A stretch of DNA of 64,000 nucleotides, from positions 1-64,000 of the forward strand of contig JAJVIN010000046.1 of assembly GCA_022071945.1 (NCBI GenBank). Reading direction: 5' to 3'. The notes below the pieces were generated by a model. That model was not told where the DNA came from. It saw only the letters and a list, made by a program, of their open reading frames with translations, and searched no databases. This document shows positions 22,781 through 30,823 of this stretch, one piece after another (the stretch's first letter is position 1; every line of letters begins with the position of its first letter). Source of the stretch: Thermoanaerobaculia bacterium (GTDB taxonomy: Bacteria > Acidobacteriota > Thermoanaerobaculia > UBA5066). The position numbers and the translations under genes are program-made.

Positions 22781-25700
22781 GTGCTGCACCAAGGCTTCGA
22801 AGGTGTTCCTCGAATTCGAACCGCTCGGACCGCCAGCAATTCGGATCCAGGTTCCGTTCGACGCAACGTGAGGCCATCCAGGCGCGTTCTTCGCCTGGGC
22901 CTCCTGTCGCTCGCCCTCGGTCTGCCAGCGGTTTTCGGCGGACCCCTCGATGTGCGGGCCCACGCTCAACCGGTGACCGTCACTCACTGGGCAGGCGCGA
23001 ACGGCGGAGCCGGGTGGTTCGACGGAAGCGGCACGTCGGCAAGGCTCTCGAACCCGGGGGGCCTCGTCGTGGACCCGACGGGCGCCATCTATTTCACCGA
23101 CACCAGCAACCACACCGTTCGAAAGGTGGGCGGCGATGGGACGGTACGCACAATCGCAGGCTACCCCCAGAGCTACGGATACCGCGATGGGCGAGCCAAT
23201 GAGGCCCGGTTCGCCTACCCGGCCGGAATAGCGAGGGACACGGCCGGGAACATCTACGTTTCTGACCTCTACGGTTACACGATCCGGCGGATCTCCCCCG
23301 ACGGAGTGGTGAGCACGCTGGCCGGATCCGCCTGGCAGACCGGAAGCCAGGACGGTACAGGGAGCGCGGCCCGGTTCGGACAGGTAGCAGGAATGACGAC
23401 CGACGCTTCGGGCAACCTCTTCGTCGCGGATTACACGAATGCAACCATCCGGAAGGTGACACCCGCCGGCCAGGTAACGACCTTCGCTGGAATGGCGGGT
23501 CAAAAGGGCGCGGTTGACGGAAACGGGAGCGCGGCCCGCTTCTGCGACCTCGCCGCCATCACGATGGATGGCGGTGGGAATCTCTATGCCTCCGAGGAGT
23601 GCACCGGGGGGAATTCCTTGACGGCCAACATCCGGAAGGTCACTCCCACAGGGGAGGTCACGACGCTCCTGAGGTTCCGGGAACGGAACGCCTTCTCGGG
23701 TCTCACGTGCGACGAAGCCGGGAACCTCTTCGCCACACGAGGTTCGGCTCACCTGGTCGTCAAGATCAGCCCGTCCCTGAATGAGAGTGTGGTCGCGGGC
23801 CAGACAACAGGCTCCTTCTCCGGGGGGTTCAAGGACGGCAAGGCGCAAGAAGCCCTCTTCAGCTATCCACGCGGCATCGCACTCGGTCCGTCCGGAGATC
23901 TCTTCGTCGGTGAAACTGGAAACAGCACCCTAAGAAGAATAGCCACGGACGGCAGCGTTACGACGATCGCCGGTCAGGGCGCCGAGCCAGGCAAGGCAGA
24001 CGGCCCGCGGCTTCAGGCGCGGTTCAGCAACCCCGGGAGCATTTCGGTGGACAGCGATTCCAACCTCTACGTGTCAGACTCGTCAAACCACACGATTCGC
24101 CGAATCTCGGCCTCGGGGATGGTGACGACCTACGCGGGAACTCCCGGGGAGTCGGGTCCCTGGGACGGACCCGCGAGACAGGCATCGTTCTCTAGCCCTG
24201 CTGGCACGGCTGTAGGGTCTGACGGAACGGTCTACGTCGCCGATCGTCAAAACGCGACGATTCGGAGGATCTCACCATCTGGAACGGTCAGCACCGTGGC
24301 TGGGCTGGCACAGCAAAAAGGTTCCGTGGATGGAGCCGGGAGTTCGGCCCGCTTCAACCAGCCGTACGGCATCGCGGTCGACAAGGCGGGGAATCTCTAT
24401 GTCGCCGATACGGGAAACCACACGATCCGGAAGGTCACATCCGGAGACGTCGTCACCACGTTCGCCGGAGTTGCGGGCCAGGCGGCGACAACGGATGGCA
24501 CCGTGCCCGCCGCGAGATTCAACTCTCCTCGCTGTCTCACCGTCGACGCCGCGGGGATTCTCTACGTGGGCGAGCCATACACCATCCGGCGGGTCACGCC
24601 TGAAGGGGTCGTGACCACGATCGCCGGCCGGGCGGGTCAATACGGCAGCGTCGATGGAGCAGGCAGCGAAGCCCGGTTCAGATCGATCAGCGGTATCGCC
24701 ATAGCTCCGCAGGGAGAGATTTACGTCACGGACGAACACACCGTGCGGAAGGTCACCCCGGACGGGGTGGTCTCGACAGTGGCCGGGAAAGCCCTGGAAG
24801 CCGGGAGCACCGACGGCTCGGGAAGCCTGGCGCGGTTTGCCTACACCAGTGGAATAGGGGTGGATGCTTCAGGCACCGTATACGTGTCCGAGTCCCCGAA
24901 TCACTGCATTCGGAAGGTCGAGCTGGGCTTGCCCGACGCGGCGACCATCGACAGGCCTTCGGGCTCCATCGGGCAGCCTCGTCAACTCGACACATCACCG
25001 CGAACGGCAACGGCTTGGACCTGGGACCAAGTCCTGGGTCCGGAGGGATCGGCGGCGCGTCTCTCCTCGACAGGCTCGCGTGATCCGGTCTTCACTCCAG
25101 ATGTTCCCGGGAACTACGCCTTCCGCCTGACCTGCTCAGATGACTCGAGAACGAGCACCACGGTCGTCTCCCTCACGGCGACGACGTCTCCAGAGCTGTC
25201 CGTCTCGCCGAAGACCCTGGCTCTTCGGATGCCACAGGGCGGGCTCGTGCCCGGCACGGCGAGCCTCGAGATCCGCTTCGCGGGTAGCGGCACACTCCCC
25301 TGGACCCTCTCCAGTGACGTCCCCTGGTTGACCTTCAGCTCGCGGTCTGGCTCCGGTGCCGCCACGGTGAAAGTCACCGCGGTGGGCACGGGTCTCGCTC
25401 CTGGTCTCTATACGGGCTCGATAACCGTCACGGCTTCGGGAGCGGAGCGGAGCCCTCAGCGCATACCGGTGAGTCTATCCATCGTCAAGCAGGCTTCCCT
25501 TTCCCGGGCCCGCGTCGCCGTGGATGTCGTCTGGAGATCGCAGTACAACGGTGTAACGGGTGTCGCGACCCCGATCCCCCAGGCCGACTCGTTCGCCTAC
25601 TTCTACTTTTCCGACCCGAACAACCCCGAGGTCTTCGTCAAGGTCCTCGACTTCGGCGCCGACAAACCTTACCTCGTGTTCTACGCCGGCCTGACCGATT

Positions 25701-26266
25701 ATGAGTACACCGTGACATTCACGAACACGGAAACCGGCAAGGAGCTGAGCTTCACCAAACCCGCTGGCAGTTTCAGCGGAGGCGCCAACAACCAGGATCT
25801 TCCGCACATCGCCGCCGGGGCGGCCGCCTGGAGCCGGGATGGCGCCTCCTCCTGGAAGCGGGACGAGGCACCGACATTCTCCGCGTCGGCGGCACGCCTT
25901 CCCCCGGCTTGGGATGACAGGACCGTCATCCCATCGGCAGCCCATGAACTCCTGCTGTCGAATGGAGGCGTGGCCGTCAGCGTCTCCTGGAAGAGCCAGT
26001 ACTCGGGTCAGACTGGCCACGGGATGCCTCTTCCCCAGAAGGACTCGTTCGGCTACTTCTACTTTTCCGACCCCAGCAACCCGGAAGTCTTCGTCAAGGT
26101 CCTCGACTTCGGCCCTGCCAGCCCCTACCTTCTCTTCTTCGCGGGGCTCACGGACTACGAGTACACCGTCACGTACCGGAATACCCGGACCGGACAGGCC
26201 GTGGCTTTCACCAAGGAGCCGGGCAGCTTCAATGGAGGTGCGGACAACACCTCGCTCCCTCACTGA
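22781..26266 (+). CDS. Secreted NHL-repeat propeller protein with BACON-like domain and duplicated C-terminal module
   Basis: The protein has about 1161 residues. Twelve NHL-type repeats follow the signal peptide, with the pattern ARF..P.GIAVD..GNLYVAD..N.TIRKV...G.VTT.AG, enough for two six-bladed propellers. A PKD/Ig-like strand region and a BACON-like domain (PWLTFSSRSGSG) come next, then two ~99-residue copies of a DSF.YFYFSD..NPEVFVKVLDFG module. The GTG at 22781 has a strong GGAGG eight bases upstream but leaves about 40 residues before the hydrophobic core; a GTG at 22868 would give a textbook signal peptide with a poor ribosome site. I kept 22781 with that doubt. A convergent hairpin separates it from the cytochrome gene. 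Confidence 0.85.
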   Translation: MLHQGFEGVPRIRTARTASNSDPGSVRRNVRPSRRVLRLGLLSLALGLPAVFGGPLDVRAHAQPVTVTHWAGANGGAGWFDGSGTSARLSNPGGLVVDPTGAIYFTDTSNHTVRKVGGDGTVRTIAGYPQSYGYRDGRANEARFAYPAGIARDTAGNIYVSDLYGYTIRRISPDGVVSTLAGSAWQTGSQDGTGSAARFGQVAGMTTDASGNLFVADYTNATIRKVTPAGQVTTFAGMAGQKGAVDGNGSAARFCDLAAITMDGGGNLYASEECTGGNSLTANIRKVTPTGEVTTLLRFRERNAFSGLTCDEAGNLFATRGSAHLVVKISPSLNESVVAGQTTGSFSGGFKDGKAQEALFSYPRGIALGPSGDLFVGETGNSTLRRIATDGSVTTIAGQGAEPGKADGPRLQARFSNPGSISVDSDSNLYVSDSSNHTIRRISASGMVTTYAGTPGESGPWDGPARQASFSSPAGTAVGSDGTVYVADRQNATIRRISPSGTVSTVAGLAQQKGSVDGAGSSARFNQPYGIAVDKAGNLYVADTGNHTIRKVTSGDVVTTFAGVAGQAATTDGTVPAARFNSPRCLTVDAAGILYVGEPYTIRRVTPEGVVTTIAGRAGQYGSVDGAGSEARFRSISGIAIAPQGEIYVTDEHTVRKVTPDGVVSTVAGKALEAGSTDGSGSLARFAYTSGIGVDASGTVYVSESPNHCIRKVELGLPDAATIDRPSGSIGQPRQLDTSPRTATAWTWDQVLGPEGSAARLSSTGSRDPVFTPDVPGNYAFRLTCSDDSRTSTTVVSLTATTSPELSVSPKTLALRMPQGGLVPGTASLEIRFAGSGTLPWTLSSDVPWLTFSSRSGSGAATVKVTAVGTGLAPGLYTGSITVTASGAERSPQRIPVSLSIVKQASLSRARVAVDVVWRSQYNGVTGVATPIPQADSFAYFYFSDPNNPEVFVKVLDFGADKPYLVFYAGLTDYEYTVTFTNTETGKELSFTKPAGSFSGGANNQDLPHIAAGAAAWSRDGASSWKRDEAPTFSASAARLPPAWDDRTVIPSAAHELLLSNGGVAVSVSWKSQYSGQTGHGMPLPQKDSFGYFYFSDPSNPEVFVKVLDFGPASPYLLFFAGLTDYEYTVTYRNTRTGQAVAFTKEPGSFNGGADNTSLPH
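25511..26263 (+). repeat. Two 99-codon copies of a C-terminal protein module
   Basis: Copies lie at 25511-25807 and 25967-26263, separated by 53 codons. They share VVW/VSW, SQY.G, DSF.YFYFSD, NPEVFVKVLDFG, AGLTDYEYTVT, GSF.GGA.N and LPH. Identity is high in both protein and DNA, consistent with an internal duplication. Confidence 0.85.
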
Positions 26267-26406
26267 TCAGGAACGGCTCCCTCGCGAGGAACTCCCACGC
26301 CGGGTCCGAATGGGAGCGCCAGGAGACGCCGAATGGAACAGGGGGCCAACGCAAGAAAGAAAGCCCGCCTGCGGGGCGCGCTCGGAAGAACGAAATGGAG
26401 CGAAAT

Positions 26407-26432
26407 GGGCCGGCGAGTCACCTCGCCGGCCC
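26407..26432. terminator. Hairpin terminator between convergent genes
   Basis: GGGCCGGCGAG pairs perfectly with CTCGCCGGCCC across a TCAC loop, only nine bases past the cytochrome stop on the minus strand. On that strand the stem is followed by ATTTCGCTCCATTTCGTT, a broken T-rich tail. It probably serves the cytochrome gene and may also stop the NHL gene transcript. Confidence 0.65.
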
Positions 26433-26440
26433 GAGTTGGT

Positions 26441-29400
26441 TCAGGGTTCCGCGACAAGGTTCTGGTTCGTCAGGCTCGGCCCGATCGTGTAGGGGCCGAA
26501 GGGTTTCGTGAACTTCTGTCCGTACTTCGTGACGTTGAAGGTGTAGGTACCCGGCTTCAGTCTGCCGGTCTCGTAGGAACCATCCTTGCCGCTCAGGATG
26601 TTGCCGACCTTTGTGGTTCCGGACATGACGTCGATGGAAGCAAAGGCGACAGGAACTGTCCCGCCGGCCTGGTAAACCTTGCCGCTGATGCCCGGCATCT
26701 CGGCGATGAAGGTCGCCTGAGCCATGGTGCCAACGGTCGCCGTGGTCGACATGCCGGCCGCGTCCGTCACAGTGGCCGCGATCGCGTAGTTGGCCGGCTT
26801 CTGGAAGGAGTGCTTGAAGGCGAGGGGGCCGGCGGCGGCGTCACTCTTCGTGTCGGCGGCCGAGCCATCGCCCCAGTTGATGCTGACGGTCTTGTACCCG
26901 CTGGCGGGCACGGTGACCGTGCACTCGGTGCTCCATGTCGGGTAGTTCGCGACGCAGCTGCCGGTGACGACCGGGGCTCCGGTGATCGCCTTCGCCGCGA
27001 AGGTCCGGGTCGTCGAGGCGTCTCCGACGCTGCTCTGCGTGACGGTCAGTGTGATCGTGTAGTTGGCGGCGGACTTGTAGGTGTGCGTGGCGGTGACGCC
27101 GGAGCCGTGGACCGTGCCGTCGCCCCAGTTCCAGTCGAACGCGGTGCAGTTGGAGAGCTTGCCGCTGCACTTCGTCGCCGAGGCGTCGACGGCGACCGTC
27201 AGCTCGTTGGCTCCTTGCTTGGCGTCGAACTTCGGGTTGGGGTCGTTGTGGATTCCGGGCGCGAGGAGCGACAGAGTCACCTTGCTCTTGTAGGGGGCTC
27301 CATTCGCGGTCGGGTTCATCGTGACCGCGGCGTTGGTGACCGCATGAGTGGCGTTACCAGCGAGGGTCACGACGTTGCCAGCGATCGCCTTGATGTAGGT
27401 GTGGAAGTCGTACCAGACGCCCGGGGACGCGTAAGCTCCGGCGCCGGCGACGATGACGCGCTCACCGGCCAGAAGGCCCGTGGCGCTCGCCACCGTCAGG
27501 CTGGCCGAGCCCGCGGCGATGGTTCCCGTCGTCTTGACGTTCGAGTTGCCTCCGCCGTGGCACTGGCCGCAGGCGGCATCCAGATCGACCCATACGGCGT
27601 TCGTGTAGCTGCCATCGGGAGCCGTGGCCGCCGGCGTGTTGGCATTGATCGCCTGGGGGAGGGCGAAAGTCGAGTAGTTGTTGTCGGTGTTGATCCGCCA
27701 CAGGTGCTGCCCCTCGGGCATGTGGCAGGTGACGCACGGCGCCATCGGCTCGTGGTCCATCTTCTCGAACGGCGTTCCGGCTCCCTTCGGATGCTGGATC
27801 TTGTCGGCGCTCTTGATGTGGTGGCACTCGTTGCACTCGGCGCGGAAGGGCTTCTCGCCCGCCACGGTGCTCGTGTGGACATCGTGGCATCCCGTGCAGC
27901 CGTTGCCGGTGTTGCGGGCCTCGCCGAAGTCCATGAAGGCGCTCTTGTACTTCGCGTTCGGACTGAAGTCGAACTTGCCCGTGGCGATGTCGTCCCACTT
28001 GCCCACGAACTTCGCGTGGGGGCTGTTGAGGAACTGGTTACCCGCCGGGTGGCTCGGGAACGTGACGGTGCCGTGGTACGGGCCCGCGATGACGGGCAGT
28101 CCGTTCCCCGTGTCCGTCCAGGTGCCCCCCGCGACGACGCAGGCGCCCTGGGTCGTCGAGGTCCCATTACTGCAGGTGCCGTTCGTGTGCGGCAGTCCGT
28201 TGGCCTCCTGGCGGTGGCAATCCATGCAGAGCCGGGTGATCACCTGGCCGCGGTTGGTGTTGTTGCCGGTCCACTTTCCGCCGGCGTCGTCGCATCTGAT
28301 GATGTCGGTCGCGAAGGCGAACTGTCCGCCCACCTCGTCGCAGCGCGCCTTGGTGCGGATCGCGGTCCACGTGGCACCGGCGTCCGTGCAGTCGACCGCG
28401 TTGGCGTACTTCGCGTCGCTGCAGGCACCCTTGTTGCAGAAGCCCTCGACGCTGCATTTCGAGAAGGTCCAGGCAGCGCCCGCGATCTGGCAGGACGCCT
28501 GGGACCCGTTGAGACGCCAGGTCTTGGCCGCGTCACCCGTGCCGCCCGTGCAAGCAGCCTGAGCGTCGGCCGTCTTGCACCAGCCGTCCGTCCAGGTGTT
28601 GCCATTGGCGGTGCAGGCCGTTGAGCTGGTGAAGAAGGCGTTACTGCACCAGCCCGCCAGGGGAACCCAGGTCGCGCCCGCAACCGCCTCGCACTTCGCC
28701 TTGGTGTTGGCGGCCACCGTGCACACGCCCGGCGTCGGGTTCACGCTGCAGGCCGTGAGGAAGGTCCCGCCGTTGTTCTTGCAGTGATCCTCGAACGAGG
28801 TTCCCGTCGGGCCACCCGTCCAGCGGATGTCCGTGCAGGCGCCGTTGTTGGCGTTGGGCGACGTGAGGTTGTTGTGGTGGCTGCTCATCCCTCCGGGAGC
28901 CCGGAAGGTGGGAGGAACGGATGTGTCGTCGACCGCCGACATGTGGCAGCGAGAGCAGGTGATGCCCCACTCGTCCCAGGAAGACATGGTGTTGGGATCA
29001 CCCGCCACGCCCCCGCCGAGCTTGACCTGTCCGGTCGTGCCGGAGCCGGTCCAGGTGATGCCGGGGAAGTCGCTCTCGGGGTGCTTGGTCGCCTTCGGCG
29101 TCGAGCCCGGGTCGCTCGTCCAGCCGGTGGTGTGGCAGCGGCCGCACGAATAGCTCATGTTGTTGAGGTCCGCGCCCGTGTAGATTGCCCGGGGAAGGCG
29201 GCCGAGCCAGTCGCCGTAGACCCACTTGAGGTCATAGCTCTTGGTCCCGACCGTGATCTTGTTGGAGTTCCAGTTGAAGGCGTTTCCCGTGTCGTCCGAC
29301 GGGTAGATGGTCGGGTCCCACGTCCCGCCGCCGTGGACGCAGTCTTCCTGCGTCTTGTAGTTGGGGAAGCCGGTGCAGGCGAATGGGGGCCCGCCCCAAG

Positions 29401-30055
29401 GCTTGAAGGTCTTGTCGACCGGACGGACCATGTTCTTGTGGCCCATCATCAGGGTGTCTTCCGTGTCTCTCACCCGGGGCCCGTTGTACTGTGTGCGGTT
29501 GTTGTGGCAGCGGAGGCACTGGTCGCCGGCTCCGTTGCCGCTCCAGAGTCCGCCCGGACCGTATGCAGGGTCATCTCTGGGGGGCATCACCCAGCCGGCC
29601 GTGCAGGTCCCGCTCGTCACCCACGTCCCCCCGTGCTTCATGCACGAGACGTCGTTGCGGTCATCGTCTTCCATGACGATCGCGCAGACGCCGGCCGCGG
29701 CGTTCCAGTAGCGGTCGACGGCCTTCTTGCAGAGCGTCTCCGTGTTGTTGACGGTGTCGTTGCAGGCCCCGGTGCTCCAGGAGTACTGGCCAGTTGCCCC
29801 GAGGGCGGTGCACTCCGCCGAGGTTGCCGCCTTGTACCGGCGCGCCAGGCACTCCGGTCGCGTGGTGGCCGTGGCATCCGCCGGGCAAGCTCCCTGCTTG
29901 GGAAGATCCCAGCCCCCCCTCGCATTCTGGATGGCGCCATCTCCGAGGTACTTGATGCCCGCCTGGACATCGCCCGGCGCCAGGAGCGCCGCTCCCAGTG
30001 CCAGTGCCGCGACCCAACCGGCCCCCCGTAGTCTTTCTCGAGCCTCTTTGCTCAT
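26441..30055 (-). CDS. Secreted octaheme c-type cytochrome with Cys-rich inserts, PKD domains and a C-terminal Cna/CarboxypepD-like domain
   Basis: The protein has 1204 residues with a signal peptide ending near DVQA. Eight CxxCH motifs are visible between about residues 180 and 835 (CLRCH, CGRCH, CSRCH, CMDCH, CTGCH, CNECH, CVTCH, CGQCH), so up to eight covalent hemes are expected. Between them are many short Cys-containing units with G-G/A-x-W, e.g. CTDAGATWT and CDDAGGKWTG. Two PKD-like domains (about 950-1110, WNWGDGTVHGSG and INWGDGSA) and a carboxypeptidase-regulatory-like domain (1115-1204) follow. Extracellular electron transfer is the likely role. The ATG at 30055 has AAAGGAGG 11 bases upstream. 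A sigma-54-type promoter lies at 30110-30123, next to the NtrC-type gene. Some frame extends further upstream, but without a signal peptide. Confidence 0.88.
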   Translation of the reverse strand: MSKEARERLRGAGWVAALALGAALLAPGDVQAGIKYLGDGAIQNARGGWDLPKQGACPADATATTRPECLARRYKAATSAECTALGATGQYSWSTGACNDTVNNTETLCKKAVDRYWNAAAGVCAIVMEDDDRNDVSCMKHGGTWVTSGTCTAGWVMPPRDDPAYGPGGLWSGNGAGDQCLRCHNNRTQYNGPRVRDTEDTLMMGHKNMVRPVDKTFKPWGGPPFACTGFPNYKTQEDCVHGGGTWDPTIYPSDDTGNAFNWNSNKITVGTKSYDLKWVYGDWLGRLPRAIYTGADLNNMSYSCGRCHTTGWTSDPGSTPKATKHPESDFPGITWTGSGTTGQVKLGGGVAGDPNTMSSWDEWGITCSRCHMSAVDDTSVPPTFRAPGGMSSHHNNLTSPNANNGACTDIRWTGGPTGTSFEDHCKNNGGTFLTACSVNPTPGVCTVAANTKAKCEAVAGATWVPLAGWCSNAFFTSSTACTANGNTWTDGWCKTADAQAACTGGTGDAAKTWRLNGSQASCQIAGAAWTFSKCSVEGFCNKGACSDAKYANAVDCTDAGATWTAIRTKARCDEVGGQFAFATDIIRCDDAGGKWTGNNTNRGQVITRLCMDCHRQEANGLPHTNGTCSNGTSTTQGACVVAGGTWTDTGNGLPVIAGPYHGTVTFPSHPAGNQFLNSPHAKFVGKWDDIATGKFDFSPNAKYKSAFMDFGEARNTGNGCTGCHDVHTSTVAGEKPFRAECNECHHIKSADKIQHPKGAGTPFEKMDHEPMAPCVTCHMPEGQHLWRINTDNNYSTFALPQAINANTPAATAPDGSYTNAVWVDLDAACGQCHGGGNSNVKTTGTIAAGSASLTVASATGLLAGERVIVAGAGAYASPGVWYDFHTYIKAIAGNVVTLAGNATHAVTNAAVTMNPTANGAPYKSKVTLSLLAPGIHNDPNPKFDAKQGANELTVAVDASATKCSGKLSNCTAFDWNWGDGTVHGSGVTATHTYKSAANYTITLTVTQSSVGDASTTRTFAAKAITGAPVVTGSCVANYPTWSTECTVTVPASGYKTVSINWGDGSAADTKSDAAAGPLAFKHSFQKPANYAIAATVTDAAGMSTTATVGTMAQATFIAEMPGISGKVYQAGGTVPVAFASIDVMSGTTKVGNILSGKDGSYETGRLKPGTYTFNVTKYGQKFTKPFGPYTIGPSLTNQNLVAEP

Positions 30056-30109
30056 CTCAACGAAACCCTCCTTTCGAGGAAATAGAAACCCATGGACTTG
30101 GCCAGAGTC

Positions 30110-30123
30110 GCAAGGGACGTGCC
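30110..30123 (-). promoter_or_regulatory. Sigma-54 (-24/-12) promoter for the octaheme cytochrome gene
   Basis: On the minus strand the sequence is GGCACGTCCCTTGC. GG at -24 and GC at -12 are separated by exactly 10 bases, and GGCACG-N4-TTGC matches the sigma-54 consensus core in full. Transcription would begin near 30098, giving a ~43-base leader with the cytochrome ribosome site. The nearest activator gene is the NtrC-type regulator at 30824-32212. The stretch 30056-30395 otherwise contains only this promoter and candidate upstream inverted repeats. Confidence 0.7.
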
Positions 30124-30138
30124 CGGTCCAGACATCCC

Positions 30139-30163
30139 TGAAACTGAGAACATAGCTCAGGAT
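30139..30163. promoter_or_regulatory. Inverted repeat upstream of the sigma-54 promoter, candidate activator site
   Basis: CTGAG-N7-CTCAG is flanked by outer TGA/TCA arms, giving a partly symmetric 25-base element just upstream of the -24 box. A second inverted repeat, GTTCC-GGCT-GGAAC, lies at 30279-30292. NtrC-type activators usually bind 80-150 bases upstream, so the second site is better placed. Assignment is speculative. Confidence 0.3.
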
Positions 30164-30395
30164 CAGGGCCCAACAGACCGCGGCGCCCCCGAGATTCGTC
30201 ACCCCCGGCGGGGATTTCCTCGCACTCCCCGACACTGCCGACTGTTGAAATCCCTCAATTCCGGCGAGTCCGGCACCCGTTCCGGCTGGAACGGCACCCA
30301 TACCGGGGGAAAGGCCGCCAGACTGGGGGGAGACGCTGGGTGAAATCGCCCACCCCACCCGGGGCATATGACCCGGAGGCCACGCGGGCCCCAGC

Positions 30396-30779
30396 TCAGC
30401 CGATGCCGCTCCTGGCCTCGCGAGCGGCCGCGAAGAGCCGCCCGAGGGCGGCCTCGAACTCGACCTTCTCGACCGGTTTTCGGAGGAGCTCGAGCTTGCC
30501 CGCCTTCGGGTCGAACCCCGCCTCGGTCGTGCTCTCGAAGAGGCACGACAGGTAGAGGACCGGGACTGGGGGGTGACGAGAGGCGCACAGTTGCTGAAAG
30601 CCGGGCCACGGCAGTGTCGCCGGGGGGACGCTCACCACGACGGCGTCGGGAGCGGCCTCCTCGAGGAGGCGAATCGCCTCATCGAGGGACCTCGCCCCCG
30701 TCACAACTGTCCCGGCCGGAGAGAGACGCGCCACTGTCCAGGCCAGGAGCGGACTGTCGTCGAGGACCAGCAGACGCAC
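30396..30779 (-). CDS. Degenerate CheY-like receiver domain protein
   Basis: The 127-residue protein is a stand-alone receiver fold. The acidic pair (Asp7, Asp8) and the late Lys101 (LLRKPVEK) are kept, but the phosphoacceptor position reads Ser50 (DAVVVSVPP instead of D-x-x-x-x-D-x-x-x-P). It therefore probably cannot be phosphorylated in the normal way. A GTG start at 30779 follows GGAGG by seven bases. It lies 44 bases after the NtrC-type gene on the same strand, so it is likely the third gene of the kinase/regulator operon and may modulate it by protein contact. An unusual chemistry at Ser50 cannot be excluded. Confidence 0.75.
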   Translation of the reverse strand: MRLLVLDDSPLLAWTVARLSPAGTVVTGARSLDEAIRLLEEAAPDAVVVSVPPATLPWPGFQQLCASRHPPVPVLYLSCLFESTTEAGFDPKAGKLELLRKPVEKVEFEAALGRLFAAAREARSGIG

Positions 30780-30823
30780 GCAACGTCCTCCGGCCTCCGA
30801 TCAGCAATTGCCGTTCCAGGCTG

